From CAZEHJ01 sp964512485 (GTDB lineage Bacteria > Bacteroidota > Rhodothermia > Rhodothermales > UBA10348): a stretch of 36,160 bases of DNA. Location: contig CAZEHJ010000033.1 of the NCBI GenBank assembly GCA_964512485.1, positions 1 through 36,160 on the forward strand, in the 5' to 3' direction. How positions within the stretch are numbered: position 1 is the first letter of the stretch; the number at the start of each line of letters is the position of its first letter. The position numbers and the translations under genes are program-made. Shown one piece after another: positions 1 to 8,595 of the stretch. A model generated the notes under the pieces. The model did no database searches and was not told the origin of the DNA. It worked only from the letters and a program-made list of their open reading frames with translations.

Positions 1-71
1 TTGACTACGCTCTGCGTTCGACCGACTTCTTTGACAACGTATCCATGGTCACAGCTGCTGTGAGCTTGTAA
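1..71 (+). CDS. C-terminal end of an outer-membrane beta-barrel protein (partial)
   Basis: Only the last 22 complete codons are present, ending at TAA (69-71). The visible residues, DYALRSTDFFDNV followed by SMVTAAVSL, alternate hydrophobic and polar positions like a final beta strand. They resemble the tails of PorV/PorQ-like or other Bacteroidota outer-membrane barrels, which often carry a 'DNV' stretch before the last strand. The last residue is Leu rather than the more usual Phe. The gene starts outside the window, so the family cannot be fixed. A strong terminator follows 25 bases downstream. Confidence 0.5.
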   Translation, partial: DYALRSTDFFDNVSMVTAAVSL

Positions 72-95
72 TACGTTCTCATTGAGATGAAACGG

Positions 96-147
96 AAGCG
101 GGGTGGATCCTGCGATCTTAGATCGCATAAGATCCACCCCGCTTTTT
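96..147 (+). terminator. Rho-independent terminator
   Basis: A perfect 14-bp outer stem (96-109 with 131-144) is continued, after a small bulge, by a 7-bp inner stem (111-117 with 121-127) with a TTA loop. A run of T's follows (143-147). It lies 25 bases after the stop codon of the upstream gene, so it most likely ends that transcript. It also separates it from the cytochrome gene starting at 180. Confidence 0.85.
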
Positions 148-179
148 GTATGTAGTAAACTTTGTCTTTATTGCCGCTG

Positions 180-2342
180 ATGCGTTATCTGCCATTTATA
201 CCGATCGCCCTGTTCGCCCTGTTTGCTGGGTTAATTGGCTGCAACAGCGCAGAAACCGAGAGTAAACCAGCTTCAGCAGCGTCGCTCGAGTTTAGAAACC
301 TGGTCGAAATGTCAGACTTCACAGGCGACGCAGCGTGCTTCGACTGTCACGAAGACGAGTACCATGGATTCTATGAGCATGGGATGTCCAATTCCATGTA
401 TCTGCTGACGCGTGATGTGGCCGTCGAAGACTTTGGCTCCGAAGTGGTCGTGGATTCTGCATCCGGGCTACGCTACGAGACAGTAGAGGAAGAATCCGGA
501 TATTTCATGGTTGAATATCTGTTGGATGACGAAGGTCGGCGAGTCCACGAATTGAAAAGACCGATGCAATACGTCATCGGATCGGGCACATCGGCTCGCA
601 CATATGCCGCTGAACAAGACGGATGGTTCTACGAGTTACCGGTGACGTGGTATACCCAGCAGGGTAAATGGGACTTCAGTCCGGGCTACAGTGTCGCCAA
701 TAAGCGCTTTGATCGGAAGCTGGCAGACCGTTGTGTGGTTTGTCACAACAGCTACCCGACGGCTGTTGAGCAGACCAACGGAATGTACACTGAGATGCCC
801 GACGGGATCGGGTGTGAAAGATGTCATGGCCCGGGTAGTCTGCATGTCGATGAACGCTTGGTATCCTCAGAAGCGCTTGGTGAATACGACGATACAATCG
901 TCAATCCGGCACACCTGAGTCTTGACCTGCGACTCGATGTCTGCCAGCAGTGCCATCTGAATGGCTCTGTGTCTTTGCTCAGGGATGGACGCACTCCGTA
1001 CGACTTTCGGCCGTCTGAGAGCCTTCCAGACTATCTGACGTTATTTCAGGCAACACAGTCCGAAGACGAAGACGGGATCAGCGTCATTTCGCAGGCCGAC
1101 AGGATGAAACTCAGTGCCTGCTTCCTCGAGACCCGGTTTTCTGACAATGCCTTGGAATGCACAACATGTCACGACCCACACAGCGGATTCCGCGACCAGG
1201 GAAATGAGTACTTCAATGCGACCTGTGTGGACTGTCATGGAGAATCAAGCCTGCAAGCAATAAGCGCAGCGGAAGTGCCCCCGGTGCATACGCCCGAGGC
1301 GAACTGTATAGACTGTCATATGCCGAGAACAGACCTCATAGAGGCGCCGCACTCGGCCTTCACTGATCATTGGATTCGTGTTGTAGGAAATGAGGAAGCT
1401 CCCGAGCCGCTCGCTGCTCATGAGTCAGAGGAATTGGTTGCAGTCTTCGACCGGGACCGCGAGCAAGATCCAGAGTCTATTTTATACGAAGGAATGGCTT
1501 ACGTGACCCGTGGATATCAGGAGGGGCAAGAAAACCTGATTCGCAAGGGAATTGATCAGTTGGAAAGCGCTTTCGAGAATGGCCATTCGATGAGTGAAGC
1601 CTGGTATTTGCATGGCTATGCCAACGTTTTGCTGGGTGACTACGAACGAGCCATTGAGTCGCTCGAAGAGTCTGTCAGGATGGATCCAAACAAGGTGGAG
1701 CGACTGAATACTCTCGCGCAGGCTTACGAAGGATCTGGTCGGGACGCCGTCAGTATCGAACGGCTCTATCGGGAAGCTCTTCGAATCCAGCCTCTGTCAG
1801 CTGATATTCGAATCAATCTCGGCAGATTCCTGGAGACCCAGAACCGATTGGATGAGGCGGTTGATGAATACCGGGAGGTAATCCGAACGGAAAGCTGGAA
1901 TGCACTCGGGTATTACAATCTGGGAACTGCATTTCTGCGGAGTGGAAACCTGGCAGACGCCCGAGAAAATCTTGAACGCTCCATGTCCCTGGATCCATTT
2001 CACGGAGGCTCGATGAGTAATCTCGGCCTTGTTCTCATCCAACAAGGTGAAGGGCAGGCGGCCAGAGAAATGTTGGAGATGGCAATTGATCGCGTCCCAG
2101 ATCATGCAGAATCACTCGACAACCTTGGCACGCTGTATCTGAATATGGAGCTCAATGAAGAGGCCGCGGTCATATTTTCAAGAGCCAGCCAGGCGAATCC
2201 TAATTCGGCGGATGTATTTGCAAAACTGAGCCTCGCCCAATTCCGGGCGGAAGATTACGAAGGTGCCCGAAGCAGTGCAGAGCGATCACTTGCTCTCAAC
2301 CCGTCTCAACCACTCGCTACACAGATCCTGCAAGCGCTTTAG
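180..2342 (+). CDS. Seven-heme c-type cytochrome lipoprotein with TPR domain
   Basis: This 720-residue exported protein has a hydrophobic signal ending in a lipobox (LIGC, Cys21). The N-terminal half holds seven CXXCH heme c-binding motifs, at about residues 53, 185, 212, 255, 327, 349 and 376. Residues from about 430 to the end are tetratricopeptide repeats, recognisable by recurring A-x-x-x-Y/L-x-x-A patterns. Multiheme cytochromes of the c554/NrfA-like superfamily fused to TPRs are known in Bacteroidota and Planctomycetota, but their electron donors and acceptors are mostly unknown. The Cys21 lipid anchor and heme maturation both place it outside the cytoplasm. I chose the ATG at 180 because it starts directly at the signal peptide; an in-frame TTG lies at 162. 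No Shine-Dalgarno is visible. It converges with the FG-GAP gene, 36 bases away. Redox function is an inference. Confidence 0.88.
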   Translation: MRYLPFIPIALFALFAGLIGCNSAETESKPASAASLEFRNLVEMSDFTGDAACFDCHEDEYHGFYEHGMSNSMYLLTRDVAVEDFGSEVVVDSASGLRYETVEEESGYFMVEYLLDDEGRRVHELKRPMQYVIGSGTSARTYAAEQDGWFYELPVTWYTQQGKWDFSPGYSVANKRFDRKLADRCVVCHNSYPTAVEQTNGMYTEMPDGIGCERCHGPGSLHVDERLVSSEALGEYDDTIVNPAHLSLDLRLDVCQQCHLNGSVSLLRDGRTPYDFRPSESLPDYLTLFQATQSEDEDGISVISQADRMKLSACFLETRFSDNALECTTCHDPHSGFRDQGNEYFNATCVDCHGESSLQAISAAEVPPVHTPEANCIDCHMPRTDLIEAPHSAFTDHWIRVVGNEEAPEPLAAHESEELVAVFDRDREQDPESILYEGMAYVTRGYQEGQENLIRKGIDQLESAFENGHSMSEAWYLHGYANVLLGDYERAIESLEESVRMDPNKVERLNTLAQAYEGSGRDAVSIERLYREALRIQPLSADIRINLGRFLETQNRLDEAVDEYREVIRTESWNALGYYNLGTAFLRSGNLADARENLERSMSLDPFHGGSMSNLGLVLIQQGEGQAAREMLEMAIDRVPDHAESLDNLGTLYLNMELNEEAAVIFSRASQANPNSADVFAKLSLAQFRAEDYEGARSSAERSLALNPSQPLATQILQAL

Positions 2343-2378
2343 TCAAAGGCTCTCTCGACTTGGATCATTCCCGGTATC

Positions 2379-4199
2379 CTACCGGATCTTGACGAATGAT
2401 CCGGACACAACATGTCGCCCGTTGTTGTCGACGAACCTGTACAGATACACGCCGGGCTGTGCATCATCCACATGAATGTCTATGTCTAATTGTTGATCAG
2501 CGGTCAACAATTCAGAGCTGACCGAAACACGCCTTCCGAGGGCGTCGAATATCTCAACATTGTACGTACCCGTCCGAGGTGCTACGACCCGCAGAATGGC
2601 AGAATCAGATACCGGATTTGGATACAGGGACGCGACAAAATCCATCTTGTGTGGAAGTTGATCTTCGGTTGATACCGCAAACCCACTGCCTTCGACAATT
2701 TCAAACAGTTGGTTCGCAGCTACGTCAAAAAACACCTCCTGATTGCCGTTCGGCCAGGTTATCAGAAGTTCATTCGCTTTCGAAGACGAGCCAAGACCGA
2801 AGTGGACGGGCTGTATACTCTGACCCAGAAAATCTACTCCATCGTTCAGTCTATGGTACACACCATCTTCGGTCGTAAGACGAAGCTTGGCCCCAACGCC
2901 ATTGCGATTACTGGTTGTGCCCGAAAGGTTGACCTTCAGCCAGTTTCCGGTAACGGTGACATTTTCATACAGGTAAAGTGGTTCTCTCCAATTTGAGACC
3001 AGCATATCCAGGTCTCCATCATCGTCATAATCAAAAACGACGAGTCCGTGCGATTCTGCCAGCCCGTCTGTGCCCGATGATTCAGATACGTCTTCGAATT
3101 CCAGGACGCCGTTTTCGACCAGAAGGTTATTGAACAGTCTGTTGATCGTATCGTTTTCCAGAGCCGATCCATTGACTGCGAAGAGTTCAAGATCTCCATC
3201 GTGATCCACGTCGAAAAATTCCGTTCCCCAGCCCCAATCTGTTTCTCCCAATCCAAGTTCAACACCTCTTTCAAAATAAGGGGGCGCCGAGGAAGCCTGA
3301 TAAAATGAATTGAGATGGTGAGTGTGAATCGCGTTATTGGTTATAAATATGTCAAACAGCCCATCATTGTTGGCATCGCCAAAAGCTGCGCCCATGCTTT
3401 CCTTATTGTTGCCAATTTCGTAGGTCGATGATGACTCCACCCAGGAACCGTCAGTTTGCTGCAAGAAAAGGAGATTAGGACCGAAATCGTTGACGAGATA
3501 GAGGTCGGGCAGGCCGTTTTCGTCCATGTCCAGCGTCATGCTCATCCAGGTACGCACGTCGACATCCAAGCCACTGACTACAGAAAGGTTTTCAAACGTT
3601 CCGTCGCCAAGATTTCGGTAGTGTCGATTTTTACCAGACCATGAACTGATGAATACATCCAGATCGCCGTCGAGATCGAAGTCCCACCAGAGGCTGGCAC
3701 TGTTTTCGATGTATTCGCCCAGAGCCTGCAATCCGGATTGCTCGGTGACATCGTCAAATGTGCCGTCGCCGTTGTTTCTGAACAGCACTTCCGGTCCGAT
3801 ATTGGTAAGGAAAAGGTCCGGGTCGCCATCTCCGTCGTAGTCTGCCCAACTCGAAGAGAACTTGGTGCCGAATACGCGATGAGGAGTAGGAGGAATGTTC
3901 TCGCCTCGAACACCCGCCTCCAGAGCTACGTCTGTGAATGTCTTGTCTCCGTTGTTTCGAAATAGTCGGTTCCAAGATCGGGGATTGAATGGGTCGTACG
4001 CTTTCTGGCCCACGAAATACAGATCGAGATCACCGTCCATGTCGTAATCGGCAACCGCCACTCCCGAACCATCCCACCCGTTGTCGAATCCTGCCTCCCG
4101 GGTCTTCAGCACGAATCGCTGGCCATGGGCTTCGTCCACTCCAATCGAACACGACAGGAGCACTACACAGAGCATGAAAATGCGAATTGCGGAATTCAA
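2379..4199 (-). CDS. Secreted FG-GAP/VCBS repeat protein with ASPIC/UnbV domain and T9SS sorting tail
   Basis: The protein has 606 residues and an N-terminal signal peptide ending near AHGQ. Seven calcium-binding-like FG-GAP/VCBS repeats follow, seen as DYDMDGDLDLYF, DYDGDGDPDLFL, DFDLDGDLDVFI, DMDENGLPDLYL, DANNDGLFDIFI, DVDHDGDLELFA and DYDDDGDLDMLV. They would form a beta-propeller. An ASPIC/UnbV module (RNGVGAKLRL through ITWPNG) comes next. The last 85 or so residues (SLYPNPVSDSAILRV to GSFVKIR) are a type IX secretion C-terminal sorting domain, so the protein should be exported and attached at the cell surface. The first in-frame start is TTG at 4199; the ATG at codon 9 would remove the basic n-region of the signal. 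The ligand is unknown. Proteins of this type are often encoded near multiheme cytochrome/TPR genes, as here. Confidence 0.88.
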   Translation of the reverse strand: MNSAIRIFMLCVVLLSCSIGVDEAHGQRFVLKTREAGFDNGWDGSGVAVADYDMDGDLDLYFVGQKAYDPFNPRSWNRLFRNNGDKTFTDVALEAGVRGENIPPTPHRVFGTKFSSSWADYDGDGDPDLFLTNIGPEVLFRNNGDGTFDDVTEQSGLQALGEYIENSASLWWDFDLDGDLDVFISSWSGKNRHYRNLGDGTFENLSVVSGLDVDVRTWMSMTLDMDENGLPDLYLVNDFGPNLLFLQQTDGSWVESSSTYEIGNNKESMGAAFGDANNDGLFDIFITNNAIHTHHLNSFYQASSAPPYFERGVELGLGETDWGWGTEFFDVDHDGDLELFAVNGSALENDTINRLFNNLLVENGVLEFEDVSESSGTDGLAESHGLVVFDYDDDGDLDMLVSNWREPLYLYENVTVTGNWLKVNLSGTTSNRNGVGAKLRLTTEDGVYHRLNDGVDFLGQSIQPVHFGLGSSSKANELLITWPNGNQEVFFDVAANQLFEIVEGSGFAVSTEDQLPHKMDFVASLYPNPVSDSAILRVVAPRTGTYNVEIFDALGRRVSVSSELLTADQQLDIDIHVDDAQPGVYLYRFVDNNGRHVVSGSFVKIR

Positions 4200-4320
4200 G
4201 GCAAAATGACTTCAGATGAGGACAAGGAGCGAAAAAGTACGGATGAATACGGTCGAATTCTATCCAAAGAGCAGTCCCCGGAGGATGAAAACAGGACGAT
4301 GATCAAGGCTTTAAAAACGG

Positions 4321-5295
4321 TCAAACAGGGAGATCACGACGTTGGGACAGCGATTCCGCTATCATTTTAGCGTGAAACCTTCCGTTTTCGATGAACCACC
4401 GGCTGGTGTGTCGGCCTCCGCATATTGTTCCGGCGATATAAAGGCCAGGACGACTCGTTTCGAATGAGTCATCATCATAGATGGGCGTATCGACGCCATC
4501 ATTTGCGATCTCGACTCCAAGTCTGGCCAGAAATGAGTAATCCGGATGATACCCTGTCAGAGCCAGAACCTCGTCGTTGGCAATCGTCACGGCGCCTTCC
4601 GGCGTGATGAGATCGATCTCATTGTCGCGAATTTCTGAAATCGAGGAATTGAAGTGCGCCTCAATTTTTCCCTCATTGATGCGGTTGATCACGTCGGGCC
4701 GGATCCAGTATTTGACGGTCGGTCCGATCCCTTCTCCCCGAATCACCATCGTGACCCGCGCGCCGCGCCTGACGCACTGCAAGGCAGCCAGTGCAGCCGA
4801 ATTCTTTGCTCCAACGATACACACGTCACGATCTGTGTAGGAGAACGCTTCCTTGAAATAGTGGGTCACCTTGTCGAGTTCTTCCCCGGCCACGTTCAGC
4901 AGATTGGGTTGATCAAAAAATCCGGTGGCAACGACCACGAACCGACAGGCGATACTTCTCATGTCAGTCGTGATCGTGAACGTCCCAACGTCACCGGACA
5001 GATCCAACACACGTTCGAAGAGGAGCAGGTTCAGGTTTTCAGAGCTCGCGACTCTTCGGTAGTAGTCGATAGCTTCTTCCCGGATCGGTTTGTAGCGCGA
5101 ACTGACCAGGGGATAGCCGCCGATTTCGATCAGGTCCGGGGTCGAGAAGAACTCCATGTTCGTCGGGTATCCGACAAGCGAGTTCACCAGAGCACCTTTG
5201 TCAACGACGACTGTGCTGAATCCCTTTCTCTGAATTTCAATCGCGCACGCCAGCCCGACAGGGCCAGCGCCTATAATGACTGCATCAGCTTTCAT
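4321..5295 (-). CDS. ypdA: YpdA-type putative bacillithiol-disulfide reductase
   Basis: This is a 324-residue FAD/NAD(P)H-dependent oxidoreductase. The Rossmann motif GAGPVG lies at residues 9-14, and a second nucleotide-binding segment (CIVGAKNSAALAAL) lies in the middle. Length and N-terminal sequence, including the GYPTNMEFFSTPDLIEIGG segment, match the YpdA family, which reduces oxidised bacillithiol in Firmicutes and is widespread in Bacteroidota. It therefore suggests that the organism makes bacillithiol, although no bshA/B/C gene is in the window. Its start overlaps the end of tadA by 11 bases, so the two are probably translationally coupled. A 121-base space without a convincing gene follows before the FG-GAP gene. 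Confidence 0.85.
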   Translation of the reverse strand: MKADAVIIGAGPVGLACAIEIQRKGFSTVVVDKGALVNSLVGYPTNMEFFSTPDLIEIGGYPLVSSRYKPIREEAIDYYRRVASSENLNLLLFERVLDLSGDVGTFTITTDMRSIACRFVVVATGFFDQPNLLNVAGEELDKVTHYFKEAFSYTDRDVCIVGAKNSAALAALQCVRRGARVTMVIRGEGIGPTVKYWIRPDVINRINEGKIEAHFNSSISEIRDNEIDLITPEGAVTIANDEVLALTGYHPDYSFLARLGVEIANDGVDTPIYDDDSFETSRPGLYIAGTICGGRHTSRWFIENGRFHAKMIAESLSQRRDLPV

Positions 5296-5767
5296 CTTTC
5301 TTCCGTTTCTCTTTGAAGAATGACGTGAGCAGAGCGGAGCACGCTTCCTCTTCTACGCCCGAGATCAGATCCACATAATGGTTCAGCCTCGGGTCCTGAG
5401 GAATATTGTAGAGGGTCGAAGCTGCTCCCGCTTTTTCGTCAAATGCTCCGTAAACCACGCGTGACAAACGAGCCAGTGTGATGGCACCTGCACACATCGG
5501 GCAGGGTTCGAGCGTCACGTAGAGCGTCGCATCTGTCAACCACTTTCGTTCCAGACGGTCGCATGCAGCGGTGATGGCGATGATTTCCGCATGGGCCGTA
5601 GGATCAGAAAGTCGCTCGACCTGGTTGTGGCCTTTCCCAACAATCTGTTCGTTATGGATGAGGACCGCTCCAACGGGAACTTCGCCCGCGTCATATGCGC
5701 GCTCTGCCTCTCTCAGGGCCGTTTTCATCCACTTTCGGTGATCGGCAACCATGTTTTCCAGACTCAT
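5285..5767 (-). CDS. tadA: tRNA(Arg) adenosine-34 deaminase
   Basis: This 160-residue cytoplasmic zinc enzyme should convert adenosine 34 of tRNA-Arg(ACG) to inosine for wobble decoding. The cytidine/deoxycytidylate deaminase signature is complete: HAE with zinc ligand His59 and proton-shuttle Glu61, and PCPMC with zinc ligands Cys89 and Cys92. The length is normal for TadA. The start codon overlaps the stop of the arginine deiminase gene by 4 bases (ATGA), and the end overlaps ypdA by 11 bases, so the three genes form a tightly coupled run. A guanine deaminase is less likely because the N-terminal pattern (MKTALREAERAYDAGEVPVGAV) is typical of TadA. Confidence 0.92.
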   Translation of the reverse strand: MSLENMVADHRKWMKTALREAERAYDAGEVPVGAVLIHNEQIVGKGHNQVERLSDPTAHAEIIAITAACDRLERKWLTDATLYVTLEPCPMCAGAITLARLSRVVYGAFDEKAGAASTLYNIPQDPRLNHYVDLISGVEEEACSALLTSFFKEKRKKDES

Positions 5768-7008
5768 TCAGATGTACTCTCTCTGGATATTGGCATTGTC
5801 ATACACCTGGGGCCTCCCCTTCCGCGGGAAAGCTCATAACCATCCAGCTTGATGGCTATTTTCTCACCAGGCTCGTAGTTGCTGGCCTGGTAGTATGAAA
5901 GGAATCCTTCAGCAGTCACCACACGGTAGCCCATCCGGCTCATTTCGTCGAAAGTCTTCAAGTTTCTGTCATATCCCAGAACAACACCCGGGGCAACTGC
6001 AAACAGGTTGGCACCGTCGGTCCATTGCTCGCGGCGCTGGCTCAACGGATCAGATCCACCACAGGCGGCGAAGGTCATTTTTCGATTGAGAGTCGTTTCG
6101 AGCGCTTCGTGCAGGTTCTGAAAAATCCGAGTGTTGAGTTGATCTGAATCTATACCTTTGGAAAACGAGACCACATTGTTCAGGCCCGCCAGATCAATGA
6201 GGGGGGGGAAGATCACGCACTCATTCGGTGAGGCGAACGTAAATACAGTGTCCAGATGCATGCACGATCTTTCCGGTGGCAGATTTACCATGATTACATT
6301 TTCGATCACCGATCGTTCAAACAATTTTCTCGCGACTGAGATCACGCCTCCGAAAGAAGTGCGCTCTGAATTGCCGATGATGACGGTATCTGAAGAAGCA
6401 ACAAGAAGATCTCCGCCTTCAAAGGTTACCCCCTTCGGCAGCTTGATGACCTTATCCTGAAAAGCGGTGAAGTTCAGGTGATGGGCCACTACCACATCTA
6501 TGATGATGCTTTCTCTCGCTCTGGCAGATGTCGCGGCGTGACTGAGCACGATATGATCTCCTACAACGGCCGCCAGATCCCGCATGAACAGCAAGTTTGG
6601 AATGGGTTGGGCTTCGATGTTAAGGGGTGAATTTCCGGTCAGGGCAAAATGACACAATTCATCCGGCGACAGATTGGTGAGGTCTTTTTCGAACGCCCGC
6701 AGGTTTGCCAGATGAGAGGCTTCACACAATTGGTCGATGAAGCTGGCTCGTGCCTCCTCAATATCAAATGACTCTCTCAACAACTGAGATATCTGAAGGA
6801 CGGATCCCTGCGGGCCGACGACCTTTTCGAATACGGCACACATCAGTTCATGCTCTTTTCGTGCATGATCCAGAAACAAGATGTCCTCGAATAGTAGTGC
6901 CTCGCGGTCAAGCGGGGACACCATGTCCATCTCGGGTCCGGGGGTGTGAACTATTACCTGACGAAGGTGATCTGTTTCCGAATGAATCCGGAAGTCTACA
7001 TTGCTCAT
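5764..7008 (-). CDS. arcA: Arginine deiminase
   Basis: This 414-residue protein should hydrolyse arginine to citrulline and ammonia in the cytoplasm. All expected catalytic residues of the guanidino-modifying superfamily are visible: Asp144 (FMRD), Glu197 (FEGGD), His251 and Asp253 (MHLDTVFT), and nucleophile Cys402 in GRGGPRCMTMP. The N-terminal LLFEDILFLDHARKEH also matches bacterial arginine deiminases. The genes that usually accompany it (arcB, arcC, arcD) are absent nearby. It is instead linked to tadA by a 4-base overlap and preceded by a small membrane protein gene, which makes a classical energy-yielding arc operon unlikely. A role in arginine turnover or acid/nitrogen physiology is only inference. 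Confidence 0.87.
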   Translation of the reverse strand: MSNVDFRIHSETDHLRQVIVHTPGPEMDMVSPLDREALLFEDILFLDHARKEHELMCAVFEKVVGPQGSVLQISQLLRESFDIEEARASFIDQLCEASHLANLRAFEKDLTNLSPDELCHFALTGNSPLNIEAQPIPNLLFMRDLAAVVGDHIVLSHAATSARARESIIIDVVVAHHLNFTAFQDKVIKLPKGVTFEGGDLLVASSDTVIIGNSERTSFGGVISVARKLFERSVIENVIMVNLPPERSCMHLDTVFTFASPNECVIFPPLIDLAGLNNVVSFSKGIDSDQLNTRIFQNLHEALETTLNRKMTFAACGGSDPLSQRREQWTDGANLFAVAPGVVLGYDRNLKTFDEMSRMGYRVVTAEGFLSYYQASNYEPGEKIAIKLDGYELSRGRGGPRCMTMPISRESTSE

Positions 7009-7049
7009 GGGTGATCATTGTCAGCGGACCTGTTGGGCTCTGGCCCCGG

Positions 7050-7235
7050 TCAACGCTTGTTTCGAATGGCCTCTGTCACTCTGAGAACAAGAGCGAACAT
7101 CAGGAAGACTAGGAGGAATTTAATGGCCAGTTTCAGGATCACGGAGGCCAGTTGCAGCACAAAGCCAAACAGGACAACCGCCATCAACAGGACGATGGTT
7201 GTGATGAGCCAGCGAAGGATTATCTGAGCATCCAT
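7050..7235 (-). CDS. Small hydrophobic membrane protein
   Basis: I do not recognise this 61-residue protein. It is almost entirely hydrophobic from residue 5 to 52, enough for one long or two short membrane segments (ILRWLITTIVLLMAVVLFGF, then FLLVFLMFALVL), and ends in a basic tail (RVTEAIRNKR). The ATG at 7235 is preferred: a longer in-frame reading from 7325 would run into the preceding kelch gene and adds a polar segment. It sits 19 bases after the kelch-like lipoprotein gene and 41 bases before arcA, so it probably belongs to the same transcript. Confidence 0.6.
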   Translation of the reverse strand: MDAQIILRWLITTIVLLMAVVLFGFVLQLASVILKLAIKFLLVFLMFALVLRVTEAIRNKR

Positions 7236-7254
7236 GATTCGATGAAACGTGACG

Positions 7255-8595
7255 TCATTGGACCTCCAATGATACGAATTCCATCGTTCTGAGACTTGCA
7301 CCAAACGCGTCAAATCCTCCTGCAATCAAAACCCGACCGTCAGGCATCAATGTGGCCGTATGCCCGAACGAAGGCGTCATTTGTGCAGCCAGGTCGTCGG
7401 GAAATGAGAAATAGGCATTTGCCACCTCGACGAATAGTTCTCCTCCGGAGTATACATCTCCGATGTCTTCACCTCTGCCATTGAAGAGCGCCACTACTCC
7501 TGGCGCCAGAGTTACGGCAGCATGTCTGATACGCGCTTTTTGCATTTGCGGAGTTGATTGGATATCGATCCCTCCAAGACCCGCGAAATCCATAACGAGT
7601 GACGCCGGATCCAACGTATCGCCAAATGTCATACCCGATATCAGAAAGCGATCCGATTCTCCGGTTGCGGCTGGGCTTAGGGGTGTCTGTGTATGTCCTG
7701 CCATGGTTTCGATGAAAGGACCAACCGCGGGGGAAAGCGCGAACAACGTGTCATTGCGAAGCTGAAAGGTTCTCATATCACGTCGAATGTCCAGCAGCGG
7801 AGAGGGTGTGTAGCGGGTATCACCTCGACCGCCAAACAGCACGAAGAACAAGTCGTCACCGACGATTCTCATGACGGAAGAGTGATACATTCTCCTGATC
7901 GGGTTTCCTTCGAAAGCGATCGGGCTGAACGTGCCAGTCGCCGGGTTGAACACCTCTACTGATTCAACGAGTTCGTCAACGCTTGAAATGTCCCCGAACG
8001 TCGCTCCCCCAAGCATGAGAACCCTTCCATCCGGCAACAGATTGGCGGTATGACCTACCCGGCCATCAACCGCAAAGCCAGGAACAGGAGTAAATCGACG
8101 AGTGCCGGCTTCCCAGACGTAGGCATCGAAAGCAGCTCCGGCGCCGGGTTCCGCTGTGCCACCGACCAGCAACAGGTCGTCGTTCGCCATCCGGGTCATG
8201 GTGTGGCCACCGGTAGAAAAGATGAGAATATTTTCAGCGGTGGCTGTTTCGAATGAATGCGAAAGGTGGAATACGTCGACGGTGTCGACACCAACGGGGC
8301 CGTCGTCTACAGTCGATTCGATCAGGAGTCTGTTGAGTCCCTTTTCGAGTGTGAATGAGGCTTGCCAGACGTCGACACCACCTGATTTCGAGAAGTCAAT
8401 CGAACCTGACCTGACGGAGGTCACGTCTCGAACCGAAGTCACCCTCAGTTCAAGATTCAGAATGTTTTCAGTCTGCGCAACGGTCACGTCAGGCGACAGA
8501 ACTTCGACTCTCGCTTCACCGACATCAGAGAAGGTACGGTCACAGGCGGACAGCAGAAGTGCTGACAAAAGGAACAGCGGGAAAATGCGTTTCAT
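7255..8595 (-). CDS. Kelch-like beta-propeller lipoprotein
   Basis: The 446-residue protein begins with a basic n-region and a lipobox (LLSAC, Cys18), so it should be anchored in the cell envelope. Residues from about 140 on hold repeated kelch-type blades, each with a 'GR/GHTA-LLPDGRVL-GG' pattern: GHTMTRMANDDLLLVGG, GHTANLLPDGRVLMLGG, YHSSVMRIVGDDLFFVLFGG and GHTATLMPDGRVLIAGG. A beta-sandwich-like stretch precedes them (residues 25-130). The start at 8595 was chosen because the lipoprotein signal begins there; upstream in-frame codons give no signal. The function is unknown. Kelch propellers usually bind proteins or sugars, and no oxidase residues can be assigned. The gene lies 113 bases downstream of truA. 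Confidence 0.8.
   Translation of the reverse strand: MKRIFPLFLLSALLLSACDRTFSDVGEARVEVLSPDVTVAQTENILNLELRVTSVRDVTSVRSGSIDFSKSGGVDVWQASFTLEKGLNRLLIESTVDDGPVGVDTVDVFHLSHSFETATAENILIFSTGGHTMTRMANDDLLLVGGTAEPGAGAAFDAYVWEAGTRRFTPVPGFAVDGRVGHTANLLPDGRVLMLGGATFGDISSVDELVESVEVFNPATGTFSPIAFEGNPIRRMYHSSVMRIVGDDLFFVLFGGRGDTRYTPSPLLDIRRDMRTFQLRNDTLFALSPAVGPFIETMAGHTQTPLSPAATGESDRFLISGMTFGDTLDPASLVMDFAGLGGIDIQSTPQMQKARIRHAAVTLAPGVVALFNGRGEDIGDVYSGGELFVEVANAYFSFPDDLAAQMTPSFGHTATLMPDGRVLIAGGFDAFGASLRTMEFVSLEVQ

Noticed and set aside
4206..4370. Plus-strand frame of 54 residues, acidic and basic, in the space before the FG-GAP gene
   Set aside because: It overlaps the end of ypdA on the opposite strand, has no recognisable motif and no promoter-like element, and is most easily explained by chance.
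4654..5316. Plus-strand frame of 220 residues
   Set aside because: It lies wholly opposite ypdA, whose frame is full of family motifs. The opposite frame shows none.
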